From CAISIP01 sp031383745 (GTDB lineage: Bacteria > Pseudomonadota > Gammaproteobacteria > Burkholderiales > Burkholderiaceae_C): DNA of 13,677 bases. Made by a program: the position numbers and the translations under genes. The DNA lies in contig JANMZX010000021.1 in the NCBI GenBank assembly GCA_031383745.1, positions 1-13,677 on the forward strand, written 5' to 3'. This document shows positions 7,351 to 13,559 of the stretch, piece after piece. The notes under the pieces are model-generated. The model had not been told where the DNA came from. It ran no database searches and saw only the letters and a program-made list of their open reading frames with translations. Each line of letters begins with the position of its first letter. Positions within the stretch are counted from its first letter, which is position 1.

Positions 7351-8775
7351 TCACGGCGACGCGACCCGGTCGAACCACGGCGCGGCCTGCTCCAGCTGGG
7401 CCGCCAGCGCCAGCAACGTGGCGTCGGCGCCGAATCGTGCCACCAGTTGTACGCCTACCGGCAGACCGTCCGTGCTCCAGTGCAGCGGCAGGCTGATGGC
7501 GGGCTGGCCGGTGGCGTTGAAGGTGGCGGTGAAGGCCGCCAGCCCATAGGTGTCGGCGATGAACCCATCGAGGTCGTCGGTCAGTGTGGACAACACCCCC
7601 AGGCGCGGCGGTGGCGCCGACAGGGTGGGTGTCAGCAGGATGTCGGTGCTTTCGAAGAACTGGCCGATGCGGCGGACTTCGCGGTTGATCAGCGGGAACT
7701 GCGCCGCGTACTGCATGCCCGAGACGGTCTTGCCGAAGGCGATGGCGGCACGGGTGACGGGCTCCAGATCGTCCGGGCCGGCGGGGCGGCCCAGCTGTTT
7801 TTCGCGCCCGTCGACGAGGCTGGCCAGCCCGGTCAGCAAGACCGTCATCATCGCGCCGAGCAGGGCCGGGTAGTCGAACTGCGGCGCGCGTTCTTCCACA
7901 TGGTGGCCCAATCCGGCCAGCAGCCGGGCCGTCTCTTCCACGGCAGCGCGGCATTGCCCGTGGACCGGTTTGCCATCGAACGTCTGCGTGCTGAAAGCCA
8001 CCCGCAACGGGCCGGGCGGCCGGGTGATGCTGTCCAGGTACGAGCGGGTGGGTCGCGCCGTGAAGTAGGGCGCGCCGACATCGGGCCCGGCGGTGGCGTC
8101 GAGGATGGCGGCGCAGTCGCGCACCGAACGCGTCACGGCCAGTTCGTGGCTGATGCCGTGCGCCGCGTCGCCCCGGTGCGGGCCATACGCCAGCAGGGCG
8201 CGTGTCGGTTTCAGGCCCACCAGGCCATTGCACGATGCCGGTATGCGGATCGAGCCGCCACTGTCCGTGGCATGGCTGGCCGGCAGGATGCCACTGGCCA
8301 CCGCGGCCCCGGCGCCGCCGCTGGAGCCGCCCGCGCTGTGGGCCAGGTTCCATGGGTTGCGGGTCGGGCCCCTCCAACGCGGCTCGGTCGACACGTTCAT
8401 GCCGCATTCGGGTGCGTTGGTCCGGCCCAGGATCACAAAACCGGCCTGGCGCAGGCGGGTGACGGTCTCGGCGTCGAAATCGAACACCTGCCCCTCGAAG
8501 AACTTGCTGCCATGGGTCAGCGGGATGTCTTTCACCGGGGCGTGCAGGTCCTTCATGAACCAGGGCACGCCGGCAAACGGGCCGGCTTCACCGATACAGG
8601 GCGTGGCCGGGTCGAGCACGGGCTGGTGCAGAAAGGTGATGGCGTTGACCCGCGGATTCACCGCATGCAGGCGCTGCAACATGGCGTTCAGCACCTCCTG
8701 GCGCGAGACCTGCCGGGTGCGGATCAGCTGTGCCAGGCCCAGCGCATCATGCGTGCGGTATTCGTCGAATCGCAT
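7351..8775 (-). CDS. Amidase-signature family amidohydrolase
   Basis: This 474-residue protein belongs to the amidase signature family, serine hydrolases that cut carboxamide bonds to release ammonia or an amine. The Ser-cisSer-Lys triad is complete: Lys75 in PWFMKDL, Ser151 in SAGGSSGGAGA and nucleophile Ser175 in TDSGGSIRIP. Length and order of motifs are typical. No GatB or GatC partner gene is present, and the C-terminus differs in style from GatA, so a catabolic amidase is more likely than the tRNA amidotransferase subunit. ATG 8775 is chosen over an upstream start at 8802 because a strong GGAGG (minus strand, 8788-8784) lies 8 bp before it. It is divergently transcribed from the ornithine-cyclodeaminase-family gene across 62 bp, which suggests a shared regulator. 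No signal peptide is seen. The substrate cannot be read from sequence. Confidence 0.95.
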   Translation of the reverse strand: MRFDEYRTHDALGLAQLIRTRQVSRQEVLNAMLQRLHAVNPRVNAITFLHQPVLDPATPCIGEAGPFAGVPWFMKDLHAPVKDIPLTHGSKFFEGQVFDFDAETVTRLRQAGFVILGRTNAPECGMNVSTEPRWRGPTRNPWNLAHSAGGSSGGAGAAVASGILPASHATDSGGSIRIPASCNGLVGLKPTRALLAYGPHRGDAAHGISHELAVTRSVRDCAAILDATAGPDVGAPYFTARPTRSYLDSITRPPGPLRVAFSTQTFDGKPVHGQCRAAVEETARLLAGLGHHVEERAPQFDYPALLGAMMTVLLTGLASLVDGREKQLGRPAGPDDLEPVTRAAIAFGKTVSGMQYAAQFPLINREVRRIGQFFESTDILLTPTLSAPPPRLGVLSTLTDDLDGFIADTYGLAAFTATFNATGQPAISLPLHWSTDGLPVGVQLVARFGADATLLALAAQLEQAAPWFDRVASP

Positions 8776-8837
8776 TCTCGCCACCTCCGTTGTGCCACAC
8801 AATCTTATGTCCTGAACCTCACCCTGAAGGAACCGCC
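8776..8837. promoter_or_regulatory. Compact divergent control region with TTGTG-CCA-CACAA palindrome
   Basis: Only 62 bp separate the starts of two divergent genes, so their promoters must overlap or be very close. A perfect inverted repeat (TTGTG at 8790-8794, CACAA at 8798-8802, 3-bp centre) sits next to the Shine-Dalgarno of the minus-strand amidase. The spacing and half-sites resemble operators of GntR-family regulators, but no regulator gene is in the window. The plus-strand gene has GAAGGA at 8826-8831. No clear -35/-10 pairs were found. Confidence 0.45.
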
Positions 8838-9812
8838 ATGCGGGTACTCGGCGCAGCAGCCATCGAATCCCTGTTGCCCATCGGGCATTGCATCGAGGTG
8901 GTCGACACCGCCATGCGGGCCTTGTCGAACCAGCAGGTGTTGTCGCCCTTGCGCACGGTGCTGCCGCTGGCAGCCCCCAACGCCATGGGTGTGATGCCGG
9001 GCGCCATGCTGGAGCACGGGTGTTTCGGCGTCAAGGTTCTGGCACTGTACCCCGGCAACGGTGCATTGGGGCTGCCCAGCCATGCCGGCGCGGTGGTGCT
9101 GTTCGACGCTGCGTCCGGAGCGCCGGTGGCGGTGCTCGAGAGCAACAGCCTGACGGCGCTGCGCACCGCAGCGGCCAGCGCGGTGGCCACGCGGGCGCTG
9201 GCGCGGCCGGCCAGCCAGGTGGTGGCGCTGCTGGGCACCGGCCACCAGGCCCTGTGGCATGTCCATGCGCTGCGCGCGGTGCTGCCGGTCGTGCGCCTGC
9301 AGTTGTGGAGCCGCACGGCCGACAGCGTGGCGCGGTTCATCGAGCACCTGGGCCCGATGGACGGCGTGGAGGTGCTGGCCATGGGCAGTGCGCAGGACGC
9401 GGTGCACGGCGCCGATGTGGTGTGCACCGTGTCGGCCTCGCGCGAGCCGATCCTTCGCGGGGCCTGGCTCGCGCCGGGACAGCATGTCAACCTGGTGGGC
9501 GCCAGCGTGGCGGCGGCGCGCGAGGCCGACAACGAGGTGGTGCGGCGCAGCCGCTTCTTCGTCGATGCACGCGCCAGCGCGGCGGTGCAGGCCGGCGAAT
9601 GGCTGGGCGCATTGCAGGGCGGCGTGGTGGACCCGTCGCATCTGCTGGGCGAGATCGGCGAGGTGTTGCTGGGACGGGTGCCCGGGCGCCTGGCCGATAC
9701 CGACATCACGGTCTACAAGTCGCTCGGCCATACCGCGCAGGACCTGGCCGCAGCAGACGCGGTGTTGCGACGGTCACTGGGCCGTGCGGACGTTCCAGAC
9801 ATCGCCTGGTAG
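8838..9812 (+). CDS. Ornithine cyclodeaminase/mu-crystallin family protein
   Basis: The 324-residue protein belongs to the NAD(P)-binding ornithine cyclodeaminase/mu-crystallin family, whose members include ornithine cyclodeaminase, alanine dehydrogenase, ketimine reductases and opine-type synthases. Visible landmarks are the substrate-binding Lys66 in FGVKVLALYP, Arg109 in SLTALRTAAASA and the Rossmann loop LGTGHQA (132-138), then HVNLVGAS (216-223). Classical ornithine cyclodeaminase has Asp at the catalytic position in GGD; here the aligned residue is Ser223 (GAS), as in mu-crystallin. That argues for a ketimine reductase or dehydrogenase-like activity rather than ornithine deamination. 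ATG 8838 is chosen because GAAGGA precedes it by 6 bp and the product starts as expected; the frame is open further upstream. It is divergent from an amidase, suggesting joint control of amide or imino-acid metabolism. The substrate is unknown. Confidence 0.93.
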   Translation: MRVLGAAAIESLLPIGHCIEVVDTAMRALSNQQVLSPLRTVLPLAAPNAMGVMPGAMLEHGCFGVKVLALYPGNGALGLPSHAGAVVLFDAASGAPVAVLESNSLTALRTAAASAVATRALARPASQVVALLGTGHQALWHVHALRAVLPVVRLQLWSRTADSVARFIEHLGPMDGVEVLAMGSAQDAVHGADVVCTVSASREPILRGAWLAPGQHVNLVGASVAAAREADNEVVRRSRFFVDARASAAVQAGEWLGALQGGVVDPSHLLGEIGEVLLGRVPGRLADTDITVYKSLGHTAQDLAAADAVLRRSLGRADVPDIAW

Positions 9813-9876
9813 GCGGGCGACCGTGACGCTGCATGGCACGGCGGCACCGATCGCGGGGCCGGCGTAGCATGCAGCC

Positions 9877-10317
9877 ATGACGCGGCGCAGAGTGTTCCTG
9901 ATGGCTTGTCTGGGCGCTCCGCTGGCGGCCTGTGACCGGCCGCCCGAGGATTCGGCCACCGACGCGGTGCGCGAGCGCCTGGTCGGTACCTGGCTGCGCG
10001 CCTACGACGAGTCCGGTACCCGGGTGCGCCGCGTGCTGGTGCTGGAGGCGGACGGCAGTTTCCATGAGCAATCCGCCGTGGTTTCGCAGGATGCGGCGGT
10101 GCCCAGGGCGTCGCATGGCTCGGGCCGGTGGCTGTTTGACGGCACCAACCTCAAGCGCCACTACCGGCTTGTCAATGGCCAGCCGGTATCGGCGCCGACC
10201 GTGCCTTTTGCGACCTTCGAGCTGCGGTTCACGTCCCGCTCCGAGTTCGTCGGTGTCGACCGCGTGCGCGGCCGCGTGGTGACCTACCAGCGTGTGGCCG
10301 ACGGTACGTTGCCCTGA
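9877..10317 (+). CDS. Small predicted lipoprotein, lipocalin-like
   Basis: I do not recognise a named family. The 146-residue product has a basic N-terminus (MTRRR), a short hydrophobic stretch and a lipobox LAAC with Cys19, so it is probably exported and lipid-anchored. The mature part begins in a predicted beta-rich domain, with LVGTWLRAYDE near residue 36 and VLVLEADGSFHE near residue 53. This pattern is seen in small lipocalin-like proteins (W in a GTW turn, then an ExDGxF strand). It starts 64 bp after the previous gene without a clear Shine-Dalgarno. Its stop is only 2 bp from the stop of the convergent creA gene, so there is no room for a terminator between them. Function unknown. Confidence 0.8.
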   Translation: MTRRRVFLMACLGAPLAACDRPPEDSATDAVRERLVGTWLRAYDESGTRVRRVLVLEADGSFHEQSAVVSQDAAVPRASHGSGRWLFDGTNLKRHYRLVNGQPVSAPTVPFATFELRFTSRSEFVGVDRVRGRVVTYQRVADGTLP

Positions 10318-10319
10318 GC

Positions 10320-10787
10320 CTATTTGCCGGGAAGCACCGCGCTGCCCAGGGGAACAGCGGTCACGCTGTTCTGTGGCGAGCCGTCGATCAGCCGGTCGGA
10401 GTAGGTCAGGTAGACCAGCACATTGCGCTTGCGGTCGACCATGCGCACCACCCGCAGCTTCTTGAACACCGCCGAGATGCGTTCGTTGAACATCTCCTCC
10501 TGCGCGTCCAGGGATTTCTCGGTGAACGAGATCGGGCCCACCTGCCGGCAGGCGATGGACGCCTCGGCCTTGTCCTCGGCCAGGCCGATGGCCCCCATCA
10601 CGCCGCCGGTCTTGGCGCGCGACACATAACAGGTCACCCCCTTGACCTTCGGGTCGTCGTAGGCATCGACGACCACCTTGTGGTTGGCGCCGATCAGGAT
10701 GAACGCGGTGGAGACTTCCCCCACCTGATCGGCGCGTACGCAGGCGACCAGGGCAAGGGACAACAGGGCGGCAGGCAGTCGTTTCAT
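10320..10787 (-). CDS. creA: CreA family protein (periplasmic, unknown function)
   Basis: The 155-residue product matches E. coli CreA over its whole length as I remember it, including KVVVDAYDDPKVKGVTCYVS, the SRAKTGG turn, and KRNVLVYLTYSD followed by GSPQN and a final AVPLG. CreA is a conserved protein of unknown biochemical role. A signal sequence is visible: MKR, a hydrophobic core, and a probable signal peptidase I site after ARA-like VRA (residue 19, before DQ). A Cys at 16 (LVAC) could be mistaken for a lipobox, but the family is normally not lipidated. The gene starts 19 bp after the stop of a GNAT acetyltransferase on the same strand and is probably translated from the same message. 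It is convergent with a lipoprotein gene (2-bp gap). No creBCD genes are visible, as is usual outside enterobacteria. Confidence 0.96.
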   Translation of the reverse strand: MKRLPAALLSLALVACVRADQVGEVSTAFILIGANHKVVVDAYDDPKVKGVTCYVSRAKTGGVMGAIGLAEDKAEASIACRQVGPISFTEKSLDAQEEMFNERISAVFKKLRVVRMVDRKRNVLVYLTYSDRLIDGSPQNSVTAVPLGSAVLPGK

Positions 10788-10806
10788 GGGCGGGTGCTTT
10801 CAGGGG

Positions 10807-11550
10807 TCAATCGGCGTGGCCGCGGTACCAGTACAGGTAGCGCTCCCGGAATCCGTAGCGGGCGTAGAGCCGCCGCGCCGGGGTATTGTCGGCCCCCACC
10901 TGCAGGTAACACTGCCGCGCGCCCATGTCCCAGGCTGCGCGCAGCAGGCTGTCGACGATCTGGCGGCCGAAGCCCTGGCGCCGCGCACCGGCCGCCGTGA
11001 CGATATCGAACAGACCGGCCCAGCCGTCCTCGACGATCGCCAGGCCGCTGGCGACGATCTGCCCGTCGTGGCGCAGCACCAGCGGGCATTGCGGCAGCAA
11101 GCTGCCCTGCAAGCGGGCCAGGTGGGCGGCCCGGGCCACGTGCGGGGACCCGCGCAGTATGCCGACGGCTTCGACCCAGTCGGGCAGAGCCAGGCGCTCC
11201 GCAGGCCAGGCATCGAGCGTGGAGGGGTCGATGCTGGTGGTTTCCACGGCGGTGGTGTCGAAACGCGGGAAACCCCGCTGCCCGAGCTGCGCGTCGAGTG
11301 TTGCGGGTTCCGAAAACGGCGTGATGCGAAAGATCATCGGCAACTGGTGCGCGCGGTACAACTCCTCGCAGTAGGCGATCTTGCGCTCAAGCGCCAATGT
11401 GGACGGGTAGACCGCGTTCACCGAGCGCGCCCGTTTGGCCTGGCCGGGTAGCAGGCGCAGCAGCCAACCGTCGTACAGCAGTTGCCCTGGCGGGGCGGAT
11501 GAGTTGAGCCCGAGCTCTTCGATGCGGCGCAGTTCGGGGTCGTGGGTCAT
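10807..11550 (-). CDS. GNAT family N-acetyltransferase
   Basis: This 247-residue protein has the acetyl-CoA-binding signature of the GNAT superfamily near its C-terminus: RRQGFGR at 190-196 (the Q/RxxGxG/A pyrophosphate loop), followed by a helix and by NTPARRLYARYGF at 222-234, the usual closing motif. The first ~130 residues form a second, poorly conserved half, as in tandem-GNAT-type proteins of this length; MIFRITPF and DAQLGQRGF in it look like a degenerate GNAT fold. The acceptor substrate is unknown. The frame is open to 11631, but ATG 11550 is favoured since it starts a plausible N-terminus (MTHDPELRRIEELGL). A TACACT -10-like box at 11566-11561 lies just upstream. No Shine-Dalgarno is seen. 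It precedes creA by 19 bp. Upstream is an array of tandem repeats with RBS/ATG elements on the same strand. Confidence 0.9.
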   Translation of the reverse strand: MTHDPELRRIEELGLNSSAPPGQLLYDGWLLRLLPGQAKRARSVNAVYPSTLALERKIAYCEELYRAHQLPMIFRITPFSEPATLDAQLGQRGFPRFDTTAVETTSIDPSTLDAWPAERLALPDWVEAVGILRGSPHVARAAHLARLQGSLLPQCPLVLRHDGQIVASGLAIVEDGWAGLFDIVTAAGARRQGFGRQIVDSLLRAAWDMGARQCYLQVGADNTPARRLYARYGFRERYLYWYRGHAD

Positions 11551-11560
11551 GGTCGAATTC

Positions 11561-11566
11561 AGTGTA
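11561..11566 (-). promoter_or_regulatory. Possible -10 box for the GNAT-creA unit (near-leaderless)
   Basis: TACACT on the minus strand ends 10 bp before ATG 11550. If used, the message would start about 4 bases before the ATG and be almost leaderless, consistent with the missing Shine-Dalgarno. No matching -35 box was found at 16-18 bp; a small GGGA-AAA-TCCC inverted repeat lies just upstream. Weak evidence. Confidence 0.3.
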
Positions 11567-11616
11567 GCCGAGGGATTTTCCCCCGGTCTGCGGGGCGCAA
11601 CTGGCGTCCCGGGTGC

Positions 11617-11833
11617 GGCGCATGGCGACATTTGCCCCTGGGCGACCCGGCGGGCTCATCAGGCAACCTCCATGCTGCGCATTGCGGTGCGAGCCCCTTG
11701 GGAGCGGCCCGGCGGGGCTCATCAGGCAACCTCCATGCTGCGCATTGCGGTATTCGCCCTTGGGAGCGGCCCGGCGGGGCTCATGCCGGCGTCAAAAGCG
11801 CCGATATGCCTGCACAGGTGCTGCACATTGCGG
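11617..11833 (-). repeat. Tandem 62-63-bp repeats, each unit with RBS/ATG on the minus strand
   Basis: This ~300-bp stretch between genes holds about three degenerate direct repeats and a partial fourth. An exact 35-bp segment occurs at 11654-11688 and 11717-11751 (offset 63), and an exact 28-bp segment at 11695-11722 and 11757-11784 (offset 62). Related, more degenerate sequence continues to about 11617, and a fragment of the unit (CTGCACATTGCGG) lies at 11821-11833. On the minus strand two units contain GGAGG-7 bp-ATG and all three start ATGAGCCC; the ATGs are at 11784, 11722 and 11659. Reading one frame through gives PKGEYRNAQHGGCL, then MSPAGPLPRG, then HRNAQHGGCL and MSPPGRPGA, but indels of 1-2 bp shift the frame between units. 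From memory, similar PPGRPKGEYR-type repeats are frequent in Burkholderiales annotations. The 'spacers' are themselves repeated, so this is not CRISPR. Confidence 0.85.
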
Positions 11834-11849
11834 CACGGGGGGATTGGTC

Positions 11850-12062
11850 GTGAACCTATTGCAAGGCCCGGACGAGCAGGCGGGCATGGACTTTCGTTCT
11901 GCGCGTTTTCGTGACCAGGCCGGTGCGCTGGCCCGGATGACCGGCTGCCCGCTCGTGTTGTGCCGCCAGGAGCTGTTCATCGCCGAGGGTGATGCGGTCG
12001 AGGCGTTTCTGGTGCTGGAGCAACGCCGGGGCGCCGTCCCGATGGAGGGCGGCCCGCACTGA
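11850..12062 (+). CDS. Small hypothetical protein (70 residues)
   Basis: No family is recognised. A reading frame starting at GTG 11850 has GGGGGGA about 8 bp upstream, and about four fifths of its codons end in G or C by my count, which fits local coding bias. The product contains DFRSARFRDQAGALAR, then LVLCRQELFIAEGDAVEAFL, a pattern of amphipathic helix and strand typical of a compact cytosolic protein; there is no signal peptide. ATG 11886 is an alternative start giving 58 residues. The frame is open further upstream through the repeat array, where it is not believable. Its stop codon forms one arm of a palindrome whose other arm contains the stop of the convergent amidohydrolase. It could still be spurious. 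Confidence 0.5.
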   Translation: MNLLQGPDEQAGMDFRSARFRDQAGALARMTGCPLVLCRQELFIAEGDAVEAFLVLEQRRGAVPMEGGPH

Positions 12063-12078
12063 GCCCGCGCCGGCTCAG
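12059..12078. terminator. Palindrome spanning two convergent stop codons, possible bidirectional terminator
   Basis: CTGAGCC at 12059-12065 and GGCTCAG at 12072-12078 form a perfect 7-bp stem with a 6-base loop (CGCGCC). The TGA of the plus-strand small gene (12060-12062) and the TCA (minus-strand TGA, 12075-12077) lie in opposite arms. There is no T-run on either side, so it is not a classical intrinsic terminator. Confidence 0.45.
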
Positions 12079-13541
12079 CTGCCGGCCCAGGGGAACACGG
12101 GGTGAAACAGGCGTTCGGGGGGTGGGTTGCCGAAGGCCCGGTCCTGGTGGCTGGCCATGAGTTTCCCGAACTGGCGGTTGGCCTGGTCCTGCAACGCCCG
12201 CATGTCGACGCCTTGCACCTCGAAATCCTCCATCACGCAGCGCCCTGCGATGTAGCTGGCGCGGCAGTCGGTTCCCCGGCCGGCCAGCAGCAGGTTCTTG
12301 AACGGGTCGAAGAAGGGGCCGAGGTGCGTCGCCTGCAGGTCGAACACCACGATGTCGGCTTGTGCACCAGCGGCCAGCCGGCCCAGGTCGTCGCGCCCGA
12401 GAGCCTTCGCACCGCCGAGCGTGGCGGCGTGGTAGAGGTCGGCGATCGAGGTCTGCGTCGCGCCTCCCTCGACCACCCGCGCCAGGTACAGGCCGAGCTG
12501 CATGTTGTGCAGCAGGTCTGGCGGCCAGGTGTCGGTGCCCAGCCCGAGGTTGATGCCACCCGCCCGGTATTTGCCAAACGAATCCAGCGCCTCGCCGGTG
12601 CGGGCGAACACCGCAGGGCAATGCGCGACGGTGCTGCCAGAGCCGGTCAGGCGCTGCCAGTCGGCGCCGCCGGGGGCGGAGACCTTTGGGTGGCCGCTGA
12701 GGTAGATGCCATGCGGAAGGATCGCCCGTGGGTTGAGCAGGCCCAGCTGCTCCAGCCAGCCCAGCGGCGTGGTGCCGCGCAACTGCTGTACCAACTCGAA
12801 TTCGTATTCCGACTGGCAGCAGTGCAGGCGCACCGGCGCGTTCAGTTCGGCGCTGGCGGCCGCCGTGCGCGCCAGCAGTTCCGGGGTGCAGGTCTCGATG
12901 CGGTCGGGCGCGAACATGCCGCGCACCAGGCCGCCGTGGCTGCCGTCGAAGTCGCGAAAGAAGCGCAGCGCCTGCGCCAGCCCCTGCAGGCCGCGCGGTT
13001 CGTTCCAGTACTGACCGAGGCTGCGGTCCTGGCGGACATAGGTCATGCCGCTCATGTAGCAGGGGCCCAGATAGGCGCGGATGCCCAGTTCGCCGGCAAT
13101 CGCCGCGACCCGCGCGAACTCGTCGTAGGTCTCGGCCCACTCCCGGTAGTACATCGAGGTGATCGGCAATGCCGTGGTGATGCCGTTGCGGATCAGCTGC
13201 GTGAATGCGTAGCGGGCCTTGAAGGCTTCTTCGTCGGGGGTATAGGACTCGTGGGGGCCGCGGCGCAGGTAGTCCTCGGACCACAGGCGCCCCATCTCCC
13301 GGCGGTCGCCGTTGTCCATGCCCAGCACCCCCGAATCCAGGTCGCCCAGCGCGTCGAGGTCGATCAGCCCGGGGCCGATCAGGGCCTGCCCGTAGTCGAC
13401 GGTGCGGTCGACATGGCCCGGAAATGCGCGGCCGACGAATTCGATGGTGGTGCCGGAAAACACCACCTCGCCGTCACGCCACAGTGCATGCGATGCGCCG
13501 TCGAATCCGACCACGAAAGACGCCTTCAGGCAGGTACGCAT
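12075..13541 (-). CDS. Amidohydrolase family protein with substituted HxH motif
   Basis: This 488-residue protein has the layout of the ATZ/TRZ/cytosine-deaminase-like branch of the amidohydrolase superfamily, which hydrolyse C-N (or C-Cl) bonds of ring or amidine substrates. A small beta-sandwich flanks a TIM barrel: GQALIGPGLIDLDALGD (51-67) is the first barrel strand, followed by NGITTALPI (119-127), LHCCQSE (239-245, His240), LPHGIY (275-280, His277), VAHCPAVFARTG (305-316, His307) and LGTDTWPPD (334-342, Asp337). C-terminal GRLAAGAQADIVVFD is also typical. In most relatives PGLID is followed by xHxH, whose histidines bind the metal; here the positions are Asp63 and Leu65. I recall a subfamily with DALGD at this place, so this may be a normal variant with altered metal binding rather than a dead enzyme. 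ATG 13541 lacks a Shine-Dalgarno. It begins 18 bp after the stop of another amidohydrolase, implying an operon. Confidence 0.92.
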   Translation of the reverse strand: MRTCLKASFVVGFDGASHALWRDGEVVFSGTTIEFVGRAFPGHVDRTVDYGQALIGPGLIDLDALGDLDSGVLGMDNGDRREMGRLWSEDYLRRGPHESYTPDEEAFKARYAFTQLIRNGITTALPITSMYYREWAETYDEFARVAAIAGELGIRAYLGPCYMSGMTYVRQDRSLGQYWNEPRGLQGLAQALRFFRDFDGSHGGLVRGMFAPDRIETCTPELLARTAAASAELNAPVRLHCCQSEYEFELVQQLRGTTPLGWLEQLGLLNPRAILPHGIYLSGHPKVSAPGGADWQRLTGSGSTVAHCPAVFARTGEALDSFGKYRAGGINLGLGTDTWPPDLLHNMQLGLYLARVVEGGATQTSIADLYHAATLGGAKALGRDDLGRLAAGAQADIVVFDLQATHLGPFFDPFKNLLLAGRGTDCRASYIAGRCVMEDFEVQGVDMRALQDQANRQFGKLMASHQDRAFGNPPPERLFHPVFPWAGS

Positions 13542-13559
13542 GGAGGGCGGCGCCGCTTG

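Noticed and set aside
7351..8775. GatA subunit of the glutamyl-tRNA amidotransferase
   Set aside because: No gatB or gatC neighbours, and the sequence outside the signature differs from GatA; a stand-alone catabolic amidase fits better.
7336..8994. Long plus-strand open frame of 552 codons
   Set aside because: It is antisense to the amidase with a complete catalytic triad and runs into the OCD-family gene in another frame; no family features.
11387..11722. 111-residue minus-strand protein starting at a repeat-unit ATG
   Set aside because: It has a good RBS, but beyond the repeats it overlaps the GNAT start in another frame with low-complexity sequence; only the repeat part is of interest.
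11654..11784. Possible CRISPR array (35-bp exact repeat, ~28-bp intervals)
   Set aside because: The intervals are themselves repeated (28-bp identity), there are only about three units, the repeat carries an RBS and ATG, and no cas genes are near.
11977..13284. Long minus-strand open frame of 435 codons overlapping the amidohydrolase
   Set aside because: Its product is Arg/Pro-rich low-complexity sequence typical of a shifted frame; the overlapping frame has clear amidohydrolase motifs.
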